The notes: generated from the letters alone by a model not told the origin. 64,000 nt of DNA from Leptodontidium sp. MPI-SDFR-AT-0119 (GCA_020726505.1 JAHLEZ010000002.1:1612001-1676000); one strand, 5' to 3'. Numbered from the stretch's first letter, positions 1-12,707 are shown. A program made the numbers and translations.

Positions 1-197
1 AAGTTGGCGTGATATCTCGAGCAGCACATGCAGCTTCGAAAAGCAAAGCGTGACATGCTGCATACTACTATGTGATGGTTGCCAGTTTTGAGCCTCAATT
101 TCATTTGTCTATTTGAGATGCGTCCCGGAAGCGGGCCGCACCGTCCCTAAGGTTGGATGGGCCTCGGTTTTGTTTAACTGAAGCTAACGTTCTCAAA

Positions 198-2119
198 ATG
201 CCGAATAGACGAAGAGAACATCAGTCGCGCCGTCGCAATTCTGTTGCGAATAGCTCTAGTTGGTCTCCGTGGGGCCAGGACGAAGCCGGCCGAGAAGCAC
301 GCTGGCGAATCAACTCTGCAGGTAGCAAATTCAACTCCAGCTGGGGCATTTTCGGCTTCTGTGATCCAGCTTGCCTCGCAGAAACATGTTCCGATACTGA
401 CAGGTGCAGGAACTTATGTGTACCAGTACAGACAAGACGGTCAGATATCAAGTGAACCAAGAAGCTTTGGAGAAATTGGTTCCCTGGCGCAAAATATTAG
501 AACATCAGACGGTGCCAGTCAAGACTCAACACAAGACAGCCCAAGTATTGATCCCTATGTATCCTCTCAAACTTCTGGTCCAATCGGCAATTTGTCGCAG
601 AACGTTGCAAGCTCTTCTTTGAGTGACACGTACACTACGACATATCAACACTTCACCTACTCGCCGCGCAATAGTGGTGGCGAGGTCGCTCATTCCAGTG
701 GTACTATTCCCCAGACCAAAATAGTGCTTCAAGCTCTAACTATGTATATTAGATCCACAGGGATCTCGGCCAATTGCAATTGGCCGAAACACATCAGGAT
801 ATGAGCCCAACCCAAGAGCAACCGAGTTTCAACCTATGATTCGCGGATCAAGTTATCTGACTTCGTCTGGATACCAGATTCAGGAGAGCAGTCCCGGTAC
901 TCTATTGGATGAACCCACTACAATTCCAACCTAACTAATCGAATTAGGATACAACCAGCCCCCACCAGATCAAGACAAAGAATATCCGCGAGATCAAAAC
1001 ACGGCAGGTGCAGAGGACGATTACCAGGTGAGTAGCTCTATGGAGACAGTTGTTCCAACCGACTGGCGTCGCATGGCTGGCAAGGCTTCAACCGAGACCT
1101 CCCATACCTCGATGCTACAGTTTGCGCGGATCAACGCACCTTCTCCCATTCAAAGTGGATCGTACAACATACCATCAAGGCCCCGGGGTATTTCCCAGCA
1201 ATCTGTACCAGCTGTCCAGCGTACGTACTTTGAAGTTCTATCGTTTTCTAACGCAGTTACTAAGTCAATTCAGACATTGCTCCAGAAGGGTCGCAGTCTG
1301 CCCCACAAAACCCCAATTCGAACAGCGGCGGCGGGAGTCGAGACTATACCCCGCAACCCGGCAATAACATACATAAAAACATCCCCACCCTTCAGCCCAG
1401 ACAGTCAAAGGAAACATTGAATCCTGGTGGGCAAGGTCCGATCATTGGTCGATTGCAACTAACCAGGCACAGAGTTCCAAGTCCATGACTCAAGCTTTTT
1501 CAAGCCGGGACAAGTATGCTTCTATTGGCTGCCAATCTCAAAATCTCAACTAATATCAAGGCCAGGTGTTCAAGGTTCTCTGGGCTGAGCCTGAGGGAAA
1601 CACAGCAAGTTCAAGTGCGACAGCGGTGACCGATTATACGCTGCAAACGAAGTTCGATGGTGAAAATGTCTATACCTCGATTCGAAGATTTATCATCGTA
1701 GCTGCAGACAAAGGCCACTGCCAGTGCCTGTCAGTAGACCCAAACTTTTCTCACTCTCTCATGTCTCATGCTTTATTCCACGGTATTAACCTTCATGTTC
1801 CAGACCCATCCTCACTTACAAATACTATGCGACGCTCAAAAATGGTGTGAAGGCCGACGACCATGCTATCGTCTACATGGATGATCCAGTGCCAGACCCG
1901 CTTCCGGGAGAATCACTGTCACTGAAACCAATAAAGCTGAAGGCAAAATCTCCTCGTCATAAGCTGAAACCACAATCTCGGATCAACTACGCCAAGATAT
2001 ACACCGTAGAGCATAACGTCAAAGTGTTATTCATCGGCGAGGTATCGAAATCGTCAAGACGCACGTTCATGACAGACTTTGACCAAGTCTGGGCTAATAA
2101 GAGGAAGATGACATACTGA
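198..2119 (+). CDS. DUF6590 domain protein, 8 exons
   Basis: I read eight exons: 198-321, 404-700, 753-896, 948-1220, 1274-1426, 1473-1513, 1566-1729 and 1804-2119. They sum to 1512 bases, about 503 aa. The ATG at 198 opens a basic, Ser-rich N-terminus with a WSPWGQDEAG segment, followed after intron 1 by YVYQYRQ, a pairing I associate with DUF6590 proteins. A long disordered Ser/Gln/Pro-rich middle follows. The DUF6590 domain lies at about residues 330-495, with FKPGQVFKVLWAEPEG, IRRFIIVAADKGHCQCL, DDHAIVY, LPGE and SRINYAKIYTVEHNVKV. CQCL and PILTY are joined exactly by splicing out 1730-1803. Introns are 46 to 82 bases with CTAAC-like branch sites. The acceptor at 1466 or 1472 cannot be decided because both keep frame. 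The domain has no established biochemical role; expanded families occur in filamentous ascomycetes. Confidence 0.85.
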
Positions 2120-2156
2120 AAGAGATAAGGGTTGCTCCCTGATGTGAATTGTGTGC

Positions 2157-2684
2157 TCAAGTGCATAATTCAGACCTCAGAGGGGCTGGGTCAGGGATTG
2201 GCTTGGCCATCTCGACCATCGACATACGTTTGGCAATATTTGTCACAGGGATCAGTATACGTTTTTCTATTTTGAATTTTCCTCTCTTTCGGCTTTGTTC
2301 ATTCAAAGCTTGATGATTGATGTCAGTATTTTGGGGCAATAAATTGTAGTCAGATAAGCCCTGGCGGAATTTTGTAGTACCAGAAATGAATGTCTCCGTT
2401 TCATATGCCAAAATTTTGCTACTCGCAGCGGTGAAACTGCATCTATCTGTTTTACTTGAAGAAGAGACACGCCATATGAAAAGAGATCTAGAAACAGGTT
2501 CCGGGGTAATGCAATCTTGAAAGTCGGGTGCAGCAGATCCAGGGGGATACGAGGAAACTCGGTTTGAATTCATTGGCTTTGGTGATGCACAAGTTGGAGT
2601 AGACTTTTGAACAATCGATGATAGCATGTTGTTTTCCATTATATCGTAAAAGAAAAGAACTTCAGGAACAATATTGAGATGCAT
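2157..2684 (-). CDS. uncertain ORF, 175 codons, no recognised domain
   Basis: This open frame lies on the opposite strand just downstream of the DUF6590 gene, tail to tail with it. The translation is Ser/Pro-rich with no motif, signal peptide or membrane segment that I recognise. No spliced continuation was found upstream in 2685-2930. It could be a species-specific gene or a chance ORF in 3' flanking DNA; chance is more likely. Confidence 0.2.
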   Translation of the reverse strand: MHLNIVPEVLFFYDIMENNMLSSIVQKSTPTCASPKPMNSNRVSSYPPGSAAPDFQDCITPEPVSRSLFIWRVSSSSKTDRCSFTAASSKILAYETETFISGTTKFRQGLSDYNLLPQNTDINHQALNEQSRKRGKFKIEKRILIPVTNIAKRMSMVEMAKPIPDPAPLRSELCT

Positions 2685-3741
2685 CGTCGTGTGTTGTAAA
2701 ATCGGAGGTTGTTCAATTATACCCCGCCATCAGCCTAATCTTACGCCCTGGCGCAGAAGAAGGTCAAATATAAATACCTCTCCAACCAGACTATCTTCTC
2801 TACTAATGAGCACATCAACTTGACTGGGCAGTAATACCGTCGGAACGGCATGGGAGCCTGCGTAATTTTTCTCATTCTGAACAATTGTTGAACAGGGGCT
2901 CGCTTAGCTAAGCGAGAAACAAAACATGGCAATTTGAACGGGACGCACCAAGAATGCGAGTGACCAGCTACTGTAACCTGGATAGTTAGCAGCCAAGAGA
3001 AAAAAATTATAATGGAATAAACATGTAGATGGCCTCGGACCGGTGTGCCAAAACAACCTCCACACTCGCGAAGGTTGTATCAGTCTTGTCGGTCGTTTTG
3101 TTTCTGTCATCGGCATTCATTCTACCAACTATCTTTGGCCGAGAATACGGGTAGCTCTTCTCCAAATGTGCTTTATTCTTCCTCGCTGCTGTTTGTGACA
3201 ATTCTGACCAGTTCGAGGAGGTTTCTGAAAACTTTAACGTTCACGTGATGCCGTCTTGTGACCAAAAATGGGAATATTCTCCTAGGCAAAAAGATAAGCA
3301 ACTGTTAGTCTAAAAAAAACTTTCAAGATTGGGTCCAACTCGATTCAATTTCCCTCAGGCTCTGGACGATAGCTGTGGAAGATATACAGCATTGATGAGG
3401 ACATGTTTTGATCCAAGGCTCTCACCGCTCGCTTCCCCTATCTCGGGAGAATTCCGGCTCGGGCCTCTCCATTCACATCCGGAAGAGGAAGCTCACCATC
3501 TGCAAAGCTAATGCAATCACCTCGTCTCGATAACAAAATTGCAATATTATTATTCACGAGCTCTCCTCGTGGGGGATTTTGTTGAAGCCTAAGGCAGTAA
3601 TGCCCCTCCTTATCGCAAACAGGCCTAGCGCGGCTGGGCAGAGCGAATCCTCAAATACCAATTACAAAGTCGCATCTCCTGACGATCCTCTCCAAAGACA
3701 CGCAAACCTAATATCCAGGCGCTATTGCCATCACTCTCGTT
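2685..3741. other. gene-free stretch upstream of the P450
   Basis: Only short, mutually overlapping ORFs of 60 to 70 codons are present, and none shows a recognisable domain. A perfect 18-base palindrome, CTCGCTTAGCTAAGCGAG, lies near 2899-2916. A TCACGTGA element lies at about 3241. The last few hundred bases are presumably the promoter of the P450 gene. Confidence 0.5.
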
Positions 3742-5470
3742 ATGGCGATAATAGACCTTAGCGCTTCGACGGACCTCCAGTTGAAGCTGGCCCTCGTTCT
3801 GCTGTATGGCTCAATCATCTACGGCGCAGCTGTCACCTTTGACAGGCTGGTCCTGAGTCCGTTGGCGGCCTTTCCCGGACCTAAACTTGCTGCCCTCACG
3901 AACTGGTACGAATTCTACTACGACGTGATCCTGCAGGGGAAATTCACATCCAAGATACAGGAGTTACACAAGAAATATGGTATGTACTGGAGAATCCTGA
4001 CTTTCCACGTGTCTCGGGCATAGTTTTGTTGGTGGCGGGCTGTCAGATAGATCTGTTGGTAACGCGAGACAGGGCCAATCATCCGTATCACACCTACGGA
4101 ATTGCATATCGATGATCCGGATTATTATGAACAGCTCTATAATCGCGCTGGGAAGAGAGATAAGTCTCTCTATTTCGCAGGGCGGTTCGGTTATGCCAGT
4201 GACAGCTTCTCGACCACGGACCATGAGCGCCATCGGCTTCGAAGGAAGGCCATGAGTCCAATGTTCTCAGTGAAGAAGATTGAAGATTTCCAGTCTGTGG
4301 TTCTGGCGAAGGTTGAGAAATTCTGCCGGAAGGCGGGGAGGTATCAAGATGGGCAAGTGCTGCCTCTCAGTCGGGCGCTGATGGCGCTCACGACCGATAT
4401 TATTACTGAGTACTCGTTCGCGAGGAGCTACGATCAGTTGGACGTCCCTGATTTTAAGGATACTTTCCATGAGGCTCTGGTTGCCATCTATACCGTCGGA
4501 CATTTTGCTCTCCATTTTTCGTGGGTGTTCCCTGTGCTGGATGTCATGCCGGAATGGGTGGTGAAAAGGATGCAACCCGAGATCTTGCCGGTCGTTGGGA
4601 TGAGAAAGGTTAGTGATACTCATTTACTAACTCGGTTTGTTATTAATGATTTGGGTGTAGGACATGGCCAAACAAGTCAGAGAAATTCGAGATGGTCTGA
4701 ACGAAGCTCATAAGCACGTTGACCATCCCACAATCTTCCATGAACTGCTTTACAGCGACCTGCCCGAAGCAGAGAAATCGGATGCTCGTTTAGGAGACGA
4801 AGCACAGCTCATAATTGCTGCCGGGTTAGTCACCACTTCATGGGCCCTCACCGTAGCCAGTTTCCACATCAGCAAGAACCCAGAAATCCTTCAGAATTTG
4901 CGGAAAGAATTGGCGGCTGCGGGGTCAACTTCGACAAAACCGCTGGACTGGCACAAGTTAGAGCAGCTACCATATCTCAGTGGGTGTGTTCATGAAGGTA
5001 TTCGACTCGCCCATGGCATCACAACTCGCGACCCACGTCTGGCGCCGGACACAGCAATCAAGTACGGAGATTGGGTCATCCCGCCAAACACGCCTGTTTC
5101 CATGACCAATGTTGATATCCTCATGAACGAATCCATTTTCCCTGATCCAAAAGAATTCGTTCCAGAAAGATGGATTGATAATCCTGGTTTAGAGCGGTAC
5201 TTCGTACCCTTCGGGAAGGGATCCAGAGCTTGTGCTGGAATCAAGTAAGTGAATCTCCGCGAGTGAATGATTTCTCATCATTTGGCTGACCGATAATTTT
5301 GCAGTCTTGCTCAAGCCGAACTTTATATTACTCTCGCAGTGGTATTCAGTCGATTTACCTTCGAGCTGTATGAAACAGATCTATCGGATGTCCAAATGGA
5401 GCATGCATATCTCGTACCGTATCCAAAGTGGGATACAAAGGGGGTGAGAGTCAAGGTCAAAGAAAATTAG
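3742..5470 (+). CDS. cytochrome P450 monooxygenase (trichodiene oxygenase/CYP58-like)
   Basis: Four exons, 3742-3979, 4073-4608, 4661-5244 and 5305-5470, give 1524 bases, 507 aa, a normal length for a microsomal fungal P450. A hydrophobic anchor lies at about residues 10-35, followed by the proline hinge FPGPKLAALT. The I-helix segment reads AAGLVTTSW. The ExxR motif is EGIR at about residue 371. The heme loop is FGKGSRACAGIN with Cys near 449, completed across intron 3 (AA|T gives Asn). The protein is predicted to sit in the ER membrane and use an NADPH-P450 reductase. The N-terminal FPGPK...YEFYYDV pattern resembles the trichodiene oxygenase group, but the substrate cannot be read from sequence. 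A LaeA-type methyltransferase lies 0.7 kb downstream; no backbone synthase is in the window. Confidence 0.92.
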
Positions 5471-6166
5471 GGGATGTTGCCCATGTCTTCGTGGAAAGAG
5501 ACACAAATTTCACATCATTAATGGCCGTGTGGCTTGGAAATGTTTCTTCCTAATATTACAAGTGAGGCGTTTGATGAATTTGTTTGACTTGCCCCGCCCG
5601 GCACTTTGTTGATCTACCCTACCGGATGTGAGCCTCGACTTCCGCTGCCAAGTTGCCAATTGCCTTCGAATCAACTAATTAGCGCTATTCAGCCACTTAG
5701 TTCACCAAACAATTTGGCCGATGAAGATCCTATCTCTCTCAATTCCAGCCTCACCCCCAGAGGCAGTCCTGATGGTGCCGGAAAAGACCCAAGATCTTCA
5801 CCAGGATGAGCTCTCTCGAGTGGTCCAGAGATTATGCACAACGTGCTCGCTTACTTGCTTATTGCGGGAAAAGGCGTGGGGAGGACTATCGAACTACTAA
5901 ACGTGTCTCTAACACTGAAGCTATCTTCGCACCTACTAACAGCCAACTAACTCCCACGCCGGCGCGTTCCCGCGCCTGTTCTTTGGTCGTCTGATTCGAA
6001 GCAGGACAACAAGAAGGCTGGTTGATCTCGCACGGTTCCTCCTGCCCGTCCGGATACGTAATATATCTACATTCAATGCCTCTCCTTTTATGATACATCA
6101 TTTTGTGCAAGCCCGACCCTCTCACCCTGCAGCCACACGTACTACGCTGCTTCAGAGGTCTTGGCC
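5471..6166. other. intergenic region between P450 and methyltransferase
   Basis: Both flanking genes are on the plus strand, so this is the P450 3' region plus the methyltransferase promoter. Two small ORFs (5606-5809, 5806-5994) overlap slightly but have no recognisable features. I see no RNA gene or repeat. Confidence 0.5.
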
Positions 6167-7398
6167 ATGGCTGAGGCGAGTGAAATCCCCGATGCTACCC
6201 CGCAGCCACAACCGCAGACAAATCCACCACCACAAGAAGTGCCGCTCCGTGTGGATGAGTTCGACGATAACGACTCGTCTTACGGCGGAGACAGTGACGC
6301 CGCCTCGGAAACAACCTCATTGTATTCTGCGATTTTAAACCATGTCTACGAGAATGGGCGCCGGTATCACAGCTATCGCGCCGGGACGTACTGGTAAACA
6401 GCCTTCGATCCAGGAAGTGTTAAAAGATCGTCGTTCACTGATATTGACTTTGATATGTGCCAGGGGCCCAAACGACGATTTAGCTCAAGAGAACCTCGAT
6501 CTCTTCCACCACATTTTCAACCTCTCTCTAGATGGAAAGCTCTTCCTCGCACCCATAGGATCTAACCCTCAGCGCATCCTCGACATCGGAACCGGCACCG
6601 GGATATGGGCCATCGACGTAGCAGACCTATACCCTTCAGCATCAGTGGTAGCCACCGATCTCTCGCCCATCCAACCAACCGACGTCCCTCCAAACCTTGA
6701 GTTCCAAATAGACGATTTCACACTCCCCTGGACATTCTCGAAAAATACATTCGATTTTGTGCACGCGCGATGTATATACGGCTCCGTAGCCGACTATCCT
6801 TCACTCTACTCCTCTGTTCTAGATCATTTGAAACCTGGAGGCTGGTTTGAACAGACGGAGATCTCAGTGATACCGAAATCAGAGGATGACTCTATAAAAG
6901 GGACCTCATTGGAGAGCTGGGGACCGATAGCATGGGAGTCTGGGGAGAAATTCGGGAAGAGCTTTAAGATTGCGGAGGAGAGTAGGGATATCATGGAGAA
7001 CGCGGGGTTTGTAAATGTGCAGAGGAAGACGTTCAAGTGGCCCATTGGACCGTGGCCTGCGAATCGCAAGATGAAGGAGATTGGGGCTTATAACCGATTG
7101 GGATGGGATGAGGGGATTAATGGCTGGGCGATGTTCTTGATGACGAAGTATCTTGGGGTGAGTTGTGAACTCTTTTTTTACGGGTGGGAATGTGCTGATG
7201 AGATGTGTAGTGGAGAAGTGAAGAGGTTGAGGTTCTGTGTGCGAATATAAGAAGGGATTTGAGGGATAAGAATATACATGCATACCAAGATGTGTAAGTC
7301 AATCCAATAGCTTGGACAAGAATTGTTGTCTAAACTTATGCAGAACTGTTTGTTGGGGTCAGAAACCAGGTGGCAGCTCTACTGTGGTAAATGAATGA
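6167..7398 (+). CDS. LaeA-like SAM-dependent methyltransferase
   Basis: Four exons, 6167-6393, 6464-7157, 7211-7293 and 7344-7398, sum to 1059 bases, 352 aa. An acidic/Pro-rich N-terminus leads into the family signature YWGPND, which is formed only after intron 1 is removed (TG|G). SAM-binding motif I is ILDIGTGTGIWAIDVA at about residues 114-129; the acidic ATDLSPIQ and the post-motif LKPGGWFEQTE follow. The C-terminus reads YQDVTVCWGQKPGG, joined across a 50-base intron. An uninterrupted reading of the third block stops early and lacks this conserved tail. Members act as small-molecule methyltransferases or as regulators related to LaeA; which applies here is unknown. The upstream P450 makes a small metabolic pair conceivable. 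Confidence 0.9.
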
Positions 7399-7783
7399 GG
7401 TCCTTCATATTTGCCTGAACTACTGAAACGGACCTTGGCCATTGGAATTTAGATTTTGGCTGGTGTGAGGTTGTGGCTGGTTATCCTTCTTTAACAAGAT
7501 CTACTGATGGTATATTTTTCTGTTATTTTGATGACCTTGGCTGCTAGCAGGACACTCGTTTCCAGCTGCTCGGCCAGCACAACTTGTAGGAGTAGAGAGT
7601 CGACAGAGGAAACGATAGGAAGGGCTAATGATAGAGGAAACTGCCCTATCCACCCCAAGCTTTTGAGGAGAAATCAAGGGGTAATCGAACCGAATACGAA
7701 AGCCACTGGCCAAGACATCCAGTTCCACAGTAGTTCCTCCCTAGATTTGTGAGGCTATAAGACTGTGCGATGGTCATTCATTT

Positions 7784-8851
7784 TTACATCTGATCCATTC
7801 CAGGCATTCCTTCCATGCCGCCTACTTTGGCCCAGAACTTGTCGAAATCCACACCTTGAGACTCGAACATGTCCTTCGCTTTGGCCATTGTGTCCAATTG
7901 CCTCTCGTGAGAGAACCCTCCAGGCCGTGATGACTCGTATTGAACCAGCTCGATCCACCTGAAAAACAAGTTCTCTTTGCCCAGTGCCGTCAATTCATCC
8001 TTGAAAGCCACAATCTTTCTCCGGCCTTCTTCTTCAGCAGCACTTCCACCAGCTGCAGCAGTCTCAATAACCATCCACCCAAAATCCTTATTGTGTAAAA
8101 GTATTGTCGTTTTGAAATCCTGTATCGACAGGGTTTGCTTGTCCACCATCTTTGTCGCAATGATTATAGATCTCCAGTCCAGATCCCAGTGCTTGTTGAG
8201 CATCAAGTATCCTGTTTTCTCTGCCATCCAAATCGGGTCCACGGCTCTCCTCACAATATCAAATAGCTCGTCCTGCCCACTCCCTTGCTCTAACACATCT
8301 CCAATCGTACGATCCCATTTCCTACTTCTCCGCACAATGACTTCCTGCGGCCGGAATCCAACAGCGAATCTCCATGCAATGGGATTTCCAATCGTCCTCC
8401 CAGCAAAGAAGTCCCTGGGCCATGGCCAAATGAACACATATATCAATAGATCACCAACAAAGATCATAGCCCTCTTCAATATCACCAGGAATGCATCATT
8501 GAAAGACATGCTCGTCGTATCCACCGTCGTTTCGTTTGGATTTCCCATCAAGGAGAAACATATCTTCATGTAGAATGGCGCTATGATCTTGATTCTCCAT
8601 AGTATGAAGCCAATGATAACCACATTCATAAGAACTGGGACGAGGAAGATCTTCTGCTTGAAGTCTTTGGGTTTTGTGTCGATATGTGTGATGTAGATGT
8701 GAGATGTATCGAGCTTGAAGAGGAAGGGTTCGAGGGTCGTCGGGGCGCGTTTGAACGGTGTGGGAGGTTCAGCAGAGGTTAATATAGAGGATTTCGGAGT
8801 CGATGATGTTGTTTTGAAGGCTCGCGCCTTGGATTTCGTTTTTGGAGGCAT
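7784..8851 (-). CDS. conserved fungal two-helix membrane protein
   Basis: A single uninterrupted frame of 355 aa. I take the ATG at 8851 because the upstream in-frame codon is only TTG. A basic, Ser/Thr-rich N-terminus of about 60 residues precedes two strong hydrophobic segments at about residues 68-90 and 120-143, the second ending in WPWPRDFF. A roughly 210-residue soluble C-terminal domain ends with a Met/Gly-rich tail (GGMEGMPGMDQM). The layout suggests an integral membrane protein of the ER or another internal membrane, with soluble N- and C-terminal parts. I do not recognise a named family with certainty and no enzymatic motif is visible. It is divergently transcribed from mitochondrial IF-2 across only 166 bases, so the two may share a promoter. 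Confidence 0.8.
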   Translation of the reverse strand: MPPKTKSKARAFKTTSSTPKSSILTSAEPPTPFKRAPTTLEPFLFKLDTSHIYITHIDTKPKDFKQKIFLVPVLMNVVIIGFILWRIKIIAPFYMKICFSLMGNPNETTVDTTSMSFNDAFLVILKRAMIFVGDLLIYVFIWPWPRDFFAGRTIGNPIAWRFAVGFRPQEVIVRRSRKWDRTIGDVLEQGSGQDELFDIVRRAVDPIWMAEKTGYLMLNKHWDLDWRSIIIATKMVDKQTLSIQDFKTTILLHNKDFGWMVIETAAAGGSAAEEEGRRKIVAFKDELTALGKENLFFRWIELVQYESSRPGGFSHERQLDTMAKAKDMFESQGVDFDKFWAKVGGMEGMPGMDQM

Positions 8852-9017
8852 GTTGCGCTCCAGTTGCAAGTTGTTGGAATTTCTTGAAGCTTGAAATTCG
8901 ACAAGGGAGCACCAGTGCTATCGGACTGCACATCCGCAAAATCTCGGCCGCCGTAGAGAATTTCAAAAGTCCAAACCATCATCCCATGTGGAATACAACC
9001 TTCGCCATTCAGGAACA

Positions 9018-12000
9018 ATGAGAGGCCGCAGTCTAGTTAAGGTTTGTATATCTTCAATTAGTGGTATATTGGATACTAATTGAATATAGGAGACGGGAAA
9101 CCCATCTCTGTGTGCCTTTTGCGCTCACAGACTGGGTCAAGCTCGACAACCTTCCCATGTTCAACGTCGATTCCTTCAATCCTCTCGACCGGTATCAAAG
9201 CCTCCAGCAGAGGCAACTGCTCTACGAGAAGATAATGGAAATCGAGGACCTCAGCTATCATGGGGGCGACCTGCAGGGGGTTTCGGACCAACTGCGAGCT
9301 GGGGGCGTTCAGGCGTTGGAGCAGGAATACCACCAGCAGGGCCAAGTTGGGGCAGAGCTGGAGGAAGTTCAATGCCTGGAGTAGGATCGACTTCAATACC
9401 GAAACTTGTGCCCCAGAAATCGAATGAGCCGGAGCCCTCGACTTCGCCAGTGGAAAGTAGAGAGGCTGCGCCTCAAGTTCAAGATGCCCAAATTTCAACG
9501 CCACCATCAGAACAGCATGTCGAGAGACCAAGTCTTAGGAAGGTATCGTACACTGCCGTTCAACCAGAGCCCCCGAAACCGAATATCGAGACTTACGACC
9601 TCGATCCGCACGAAAAACGAGCGCGAGAGATGATGCTTACGAGGGAAGCACATGCGCAAGAAAGGCGGGTTACCCAAGGCAGGGGAGCTGGAGAAGAGAC
9701 TACTCGTAATGGAAGATTAGTGCCGCGAACAGAGGCAGAGAGAATCCAAGCAGCACAACGGGAAATTGCAAGGCGAAAAGCGCTGGAGGCACACGAAGCA
9801 AACCGAACACGTCTGGACGGAATCAGAAACGGAACAGTGAAACCAAAGATAAGGCATGTGCTAGGTGACTGGCAGCCTTCAAGATCGACTGAAAAGGATC
9901 GGTCGAGTTGGAATCAATTGAAATCGCAGAGAGATTCTGCGGCTGCAGCTCGAGCTGCTAAGGAGCAACAAGAGGAGCGGCAACGGCCTTGGGGAAACAA
10001 CTTCGTGGCAGAAAGGTCGCAGAGAGAAGAGGAGGCGAGATATGGGAGATATACACCGATTTCTGCAAGACCAGATGGTCGGGAATTTTCCGGAAGACCC
10101 TCGCGTGGAGTATCTTCGCAGTCCACTGCATCACCACGGATCGAATTCTCAAACCCTGCCACCGAAAGGTCTCCTGTGCTAGAGGAAGTGCAGAAACAGA
10201 GAGAACTAAGCGGCTCATTAGAATCCAGCTCCATGGTCACCTATAGGCCCATGACGTCCGTTGCGGAAGAAGATGCAATGACAGGATTTGAAAGAAATTC
10301 CAGACCTACCGGAGAATATGAACAGAAAGAGAACCCCGAAGAGGACGAAGAGACAAGCTCAAGGCCAGGACGTGAAAAGAAACGAAAGATGCGTGGACGA
10401 CAAGCTCCCGAGCCAAGCTATGAAGCTGTGCCAAAGGGTAAAGGCAGAGACAAGGCCAGGAGACGTGAGCAATTCGTCAACCAGGAAGATGACGAAGCGG
10501 ATCTCGACGCTGCCATCGCTCGGGCTGAAGAGAAAGCTCAGCGGAAACGTGAGAAGGCCGAAAAGAAAGCAGCAAAAGCCGCCGCTCCTACCCCAATACT
10601 TCTGCCTGAGTACATCAGCGTATCGAATCTGGCCGTGGCACTTAAGGTCAGGTTTGAGGAGTTTGCCTCCAAGATGGAAGAACTTGGGTTTGAGGAAACA
10701 GGTCATGATCACATTTTGAATGCTGAAAATGCTGGACTCATTGCCCAGGAGTACAACTATGAGCCGATCATTGATCGAGGAGAGTCTGAAGATTTGAAGG
10801 CAAGGGAACCAGCCACTGACCCGTCATCACTACCCCAAAGACCTCCTGTGGTGACGATTATGGGTCATGTTGATCATGGAAAGACAACACTGCTGGATTA
10901 TCTTCGGAAGTCCTCTGTTGCTGCTACGGAGCATGGTGGAATTACTCAACATATTGGAGCTTTCTCGGTACCTATGCCATCAGGGAAGGTCATCACATTC
11001 CTGGATACTCCTGGCCATGCTGCTTTCCTTAGCATGCGTCAGAGAGGTGCAAATGTTACGGATATTGTCATCTTGGTAGTGGCAGCAGATGATAGTGTCA
11101 AGCCACAAACTATCGAAGCTATCAATCACGCCAAGGCTGCGAAAGTTCCTATTATTGTCGCTATCAATAAAATCGACAAAGAGGATTCCAATATCGACCG
11201 TGTCAAGCAAGATCTTGCTCGCCATGGCGTTGACGTTGAAGACTTTGGTGGTGATACTCAGGTTGTTTGTGTTAGTGGAAAGACGGGCCAAGGTATGGGA
11301 GGATTGGAAGAAGCTGCTGTCACTTTGTCTGAGATTCTCGATATGCGAGCTGAGACAGATGGACAAGCAGAAGGCTGGGTTTTAGAAGCAAGTATCAAGT
11401 CTATGGGCAAAGTAGCTACTGTACTTGTCCGAAGAGGTACAATGCGGCCGGGAGATTTCATTGTTGCAGGCAAGACCTGGGCAAGGATTCGCTGTCTTCG
11501 GAATGAAGCTGGTGTTGAGATTGAGGAAGCCGGTCCAGGAATGCCTGTTCAGATTGATGGTTGGAGAGAACAGCCACTGGCTGGTGACGAAGTTCTACAA
11601 GCATCTGATGAAAGTAGAGCCAAGAGTGTTGTGGATTATAGACTTGAGAAGGACGAGCGAGACAAGATGGCTGAAGATATGGAGGCCATCAACGAGAACC
11701 GAAAAGCCGAGCAGGAGAAGCGTGAGCGCGAGAAGGTAGAGGCGGCAGCTCTTGAGGCTGCGAAAGGTGCCGATGAGGCACCTATCGAGGCTGCGAAAGA
11801 CAACAAGCCAACTGGACCGAAAGAAGTCTACTTTATCATCAAAGGAGATGTCAGTGGGTCTGTCGAGGCTGTTATTGATAGCATTTCAGCCCTGGGTAAT
11901 AAAGAAGTTCAGCCACATATACTTCGATATGGAGTTGGACAACTTTCCGAATTCGATGTTGAGCATGCCGCCGGAGCTAAGGGGTTGTTGATCAATTTCA

Positions 12001-12487
12001 ACACGTCGATCGAGCCTAATATTGCGAGAATGGCTGAACAGGCCAAGGTCGGCATCATTGATCACAACATCATCTATCGGTTGGTAGATGATGTGAAGGC
12101 GGAACTGAGCAAACATCTTCCGCCATTGATTACCCAACGTGTGTTGGGTGAAGCTGAAATTGCTCACATATTCGAGATCAATGTCAAAGGACGACAACAC
12201 AAGGCAGTTGCTGGGTGTAAAGTGAGGAACGGTACTATTTGCAGGACCGGTAAAGTTAGGGTGCTCAGGAAGGGTGAGAAGGTGTTTGATGGTATGTTAC
12301 TCTGATCCGGGCTTGAGTTTAGCTAACATGTCTAGGTACACTTGCCTCATTGAAGAATGTCAAGAAAGATGTTCAAGAGATGAAGAAGGGCAGTGAGTGT
12401 GGAATGGGCTTTAGTGATTGGTTTGATTTCCGTGTTGGAGATCAAGTTCAGTCGTATGAGGAGAAGGAAGAGAAGAGATACCTGTAG
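9018..12487 (+). CDS. mitochondrial translation initiation factor IF-2
   Basis: Three exons, 9018-9041, 9090-12291 and 12336-12487, sum to 3378 bases, 1125 aa. The tiny first exon supplies the ATG and a basic start suitable for mitochondrial targeting; a CAFCAHR Cys pair follows. A long charged, Arg/Glu-rich linker leads to the GTPase domain: G1 GHVDHGKTT at about residue 600, then G3 DTPGH at about 647 and G4 NKID at about 701. Domain II, a coiled segment and IF-2 domains III/IV follow. The C-terminus reads through a 44-base intron into GTLASLKNVKKDV and finishes in a charged tail. IF-2 positions initiator tRNA on the mitochondrial ribosome with GTP. The length fits ascomycete orthologues with an extended N-terminus. 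Confidence 0.95.
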
Positions 12488-12707
12488 AAGTATGTACATA
12501 TAGATGAGGATGCATGGTGGAGGCGTTCTTGCATGTAATTTCTAGACCTGTATTTGTCTATAGATTCACCACTCTAATGCACGAATCCCACAAGTGGAGA
12601 AACTAGGATTGCACGTGACTACGCCTTTGTGAAGACAGTTCGATGAGCTGCTTGTTCGCCCACTTTCACACTCTTCTTCACCTCTGCATTGTATAGAGGC
12701 TTGCAAA

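Noticed and set aside
1028..1120. Possible additional intron in the DUF6590 gene (CAG|GTGAGT donor)
   Set aside because: The frame is open throughout, so no intron is required; it could be optional, but I kept it as exon.
7977..8573. 198-codon plus-strand ORF antisense to the two-helix membrane protein
   Set aside because: Shadow of a conserved-looking reading frame; no motif of its own.
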